Assembly: GCA_003022005.1 (NCBI GenBank)
Contig: PXRQ01000057.1
Coordinates: forward strand, 22,001 to 34,940
Source: Halobacteriales archaeon QS_5_70_15
Lineage (GTDB): Archaea > Halobacteriota > Halobacteria > Halobacteriales > Haloarculaceae
Length of the DNA stretch: 12,940 nucleotides
Reading direction: 5' to 3'
The position numbers and the translations under genes are program-made. This document shows positions 12,809-12,940 of this stretch, piece after piece (position 1 is the stretch's first letter; each line of letters opens with the position of its first letter). Below the pieces are notes generated by a model. That model did not search any database. It had not been told where the DNA came from and worked only from the letters and a program-made list of their open reading frames with translations.

Positions 12809-12940
12809 ATGCGGGGAGGGACAGCGTCGGGGCAAAGGGGTTGTGGTCGGGGTGTCGGAGTAGGGGTGTCGGGTGGGACTGAAAGGGGCCGCTAGCTGGA
12901 CGAAGTCCGAGGCCTCAAGCACCACAGCGAGTGAGCGAGG
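12809..12940. repeat. intergenic tail resembling a dispersed haloarchaeal repeat
   Basis: No gene is seen. From about 12871 the sequence runs GGGTGGGACTGAAAGGGGCC, then GCTAGC (a palindrome, 12891-12896), a small hairpin GGAC-GAA-GTCC (12898-12908), the palindrome GAGGCCTC (12909-12916) and AGCGAGTGAGCGAGG at the edge. GACTGAAAGGGGC followed by a GCGAG-type tract is, in my recollection, a recurrent string in haloarchaeal intergenic regions. That is memory, not a search. A 12-base string here (12912-12923) recurs at 10449-10460, at the broken end of folC. Confidence 0.35.

Noticed and set aside
10871..12895. 674-codon plus-strand frame
   Set aside because: It is opposite the PurN-PurH fusion, whose catalytic motifs are clear. 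The plus product is Arg/Val/Asp-rich without motifs, a typical mirror frame of a high-GC gene.
1..12940. CRISPR arrays, tRNA or rRNA genes, integrase or transposase genes
   Set aside because: I read both strands for regularly spaced repeats, TpsiC-arm strings and transposase motifs and found none.

Overview
The window looks like a chromosomal segment of a haloarchaeon. GC content is very high with G/C-rich third codon positions, the predicted proteins are rich in Asp and Glu, and several genes are leaderless, with a TATA-like box about 27 bp upstream of the start codon. Lysine is made by the diaminopimelate (DAP) route, as is usual in haloarchaea.

Region by region: (1) 1-83 is the 3' end of a gene cut by the window edge, tentatively a TrmI-type tRNA methyltransferase. 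It is followed by a tight pair of small plus-strand genes of unknown function (158-388, 391-771). (2) 832-2746 carries minus-strand genes: an unrecognised 204-aa protein, a UlaG/UPF0173-like metallo-beta-lactamase-fold hydrolase, and a small membrane protein broken by an apparent one-base frameshift in a C run at 2507-2510. (3) 2747-3083 is a divergent intergenic region with promoter-like elements, a 10-bp palindrome and a possible leader ORF. (4) 3084-9011 is a plus-strand lysine operon, dapA-dapB-dapD-lysA-dapF-dapE, with ATGA/GTGA overlaps at three junctions. Together these genes cover aspartate semialdehyde to lysine by the succinylated branch, except for the DapC aminotransferase step, for which no gene lies here. 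(5) 9000-10322 (minus) is a HerA-like P-loop ATPase that overlaps the end of dapE by 12 bp. (6) 10451-10864 (minus) is a decayed fragment of folC (the N-terminal part of a folylpolyglutamate synthase), with two frameshifts, a damaged P-loop and no C-terminal part. About 360 bp without a recognisable gene follow it. (7) 11228-12808 (minus) is a PurN-PurH(AICARFT) fusion of purine biosynthesis. (8) 12809-12940 is an intergenic tail that looks like a dispersed haloarchaeal repeat.

I see no CRISPR array, tRNA, rRNA, intact insertion sequence or defence system. The least ordinary items are the folC remnant, the broken membrane-protein gene, the lysA C-terminal tail that contains a promoter-like box, the regulatory region before dapA, and the mixed DapE/LysK character of the peptidase. 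No previously undescribed system is evident.
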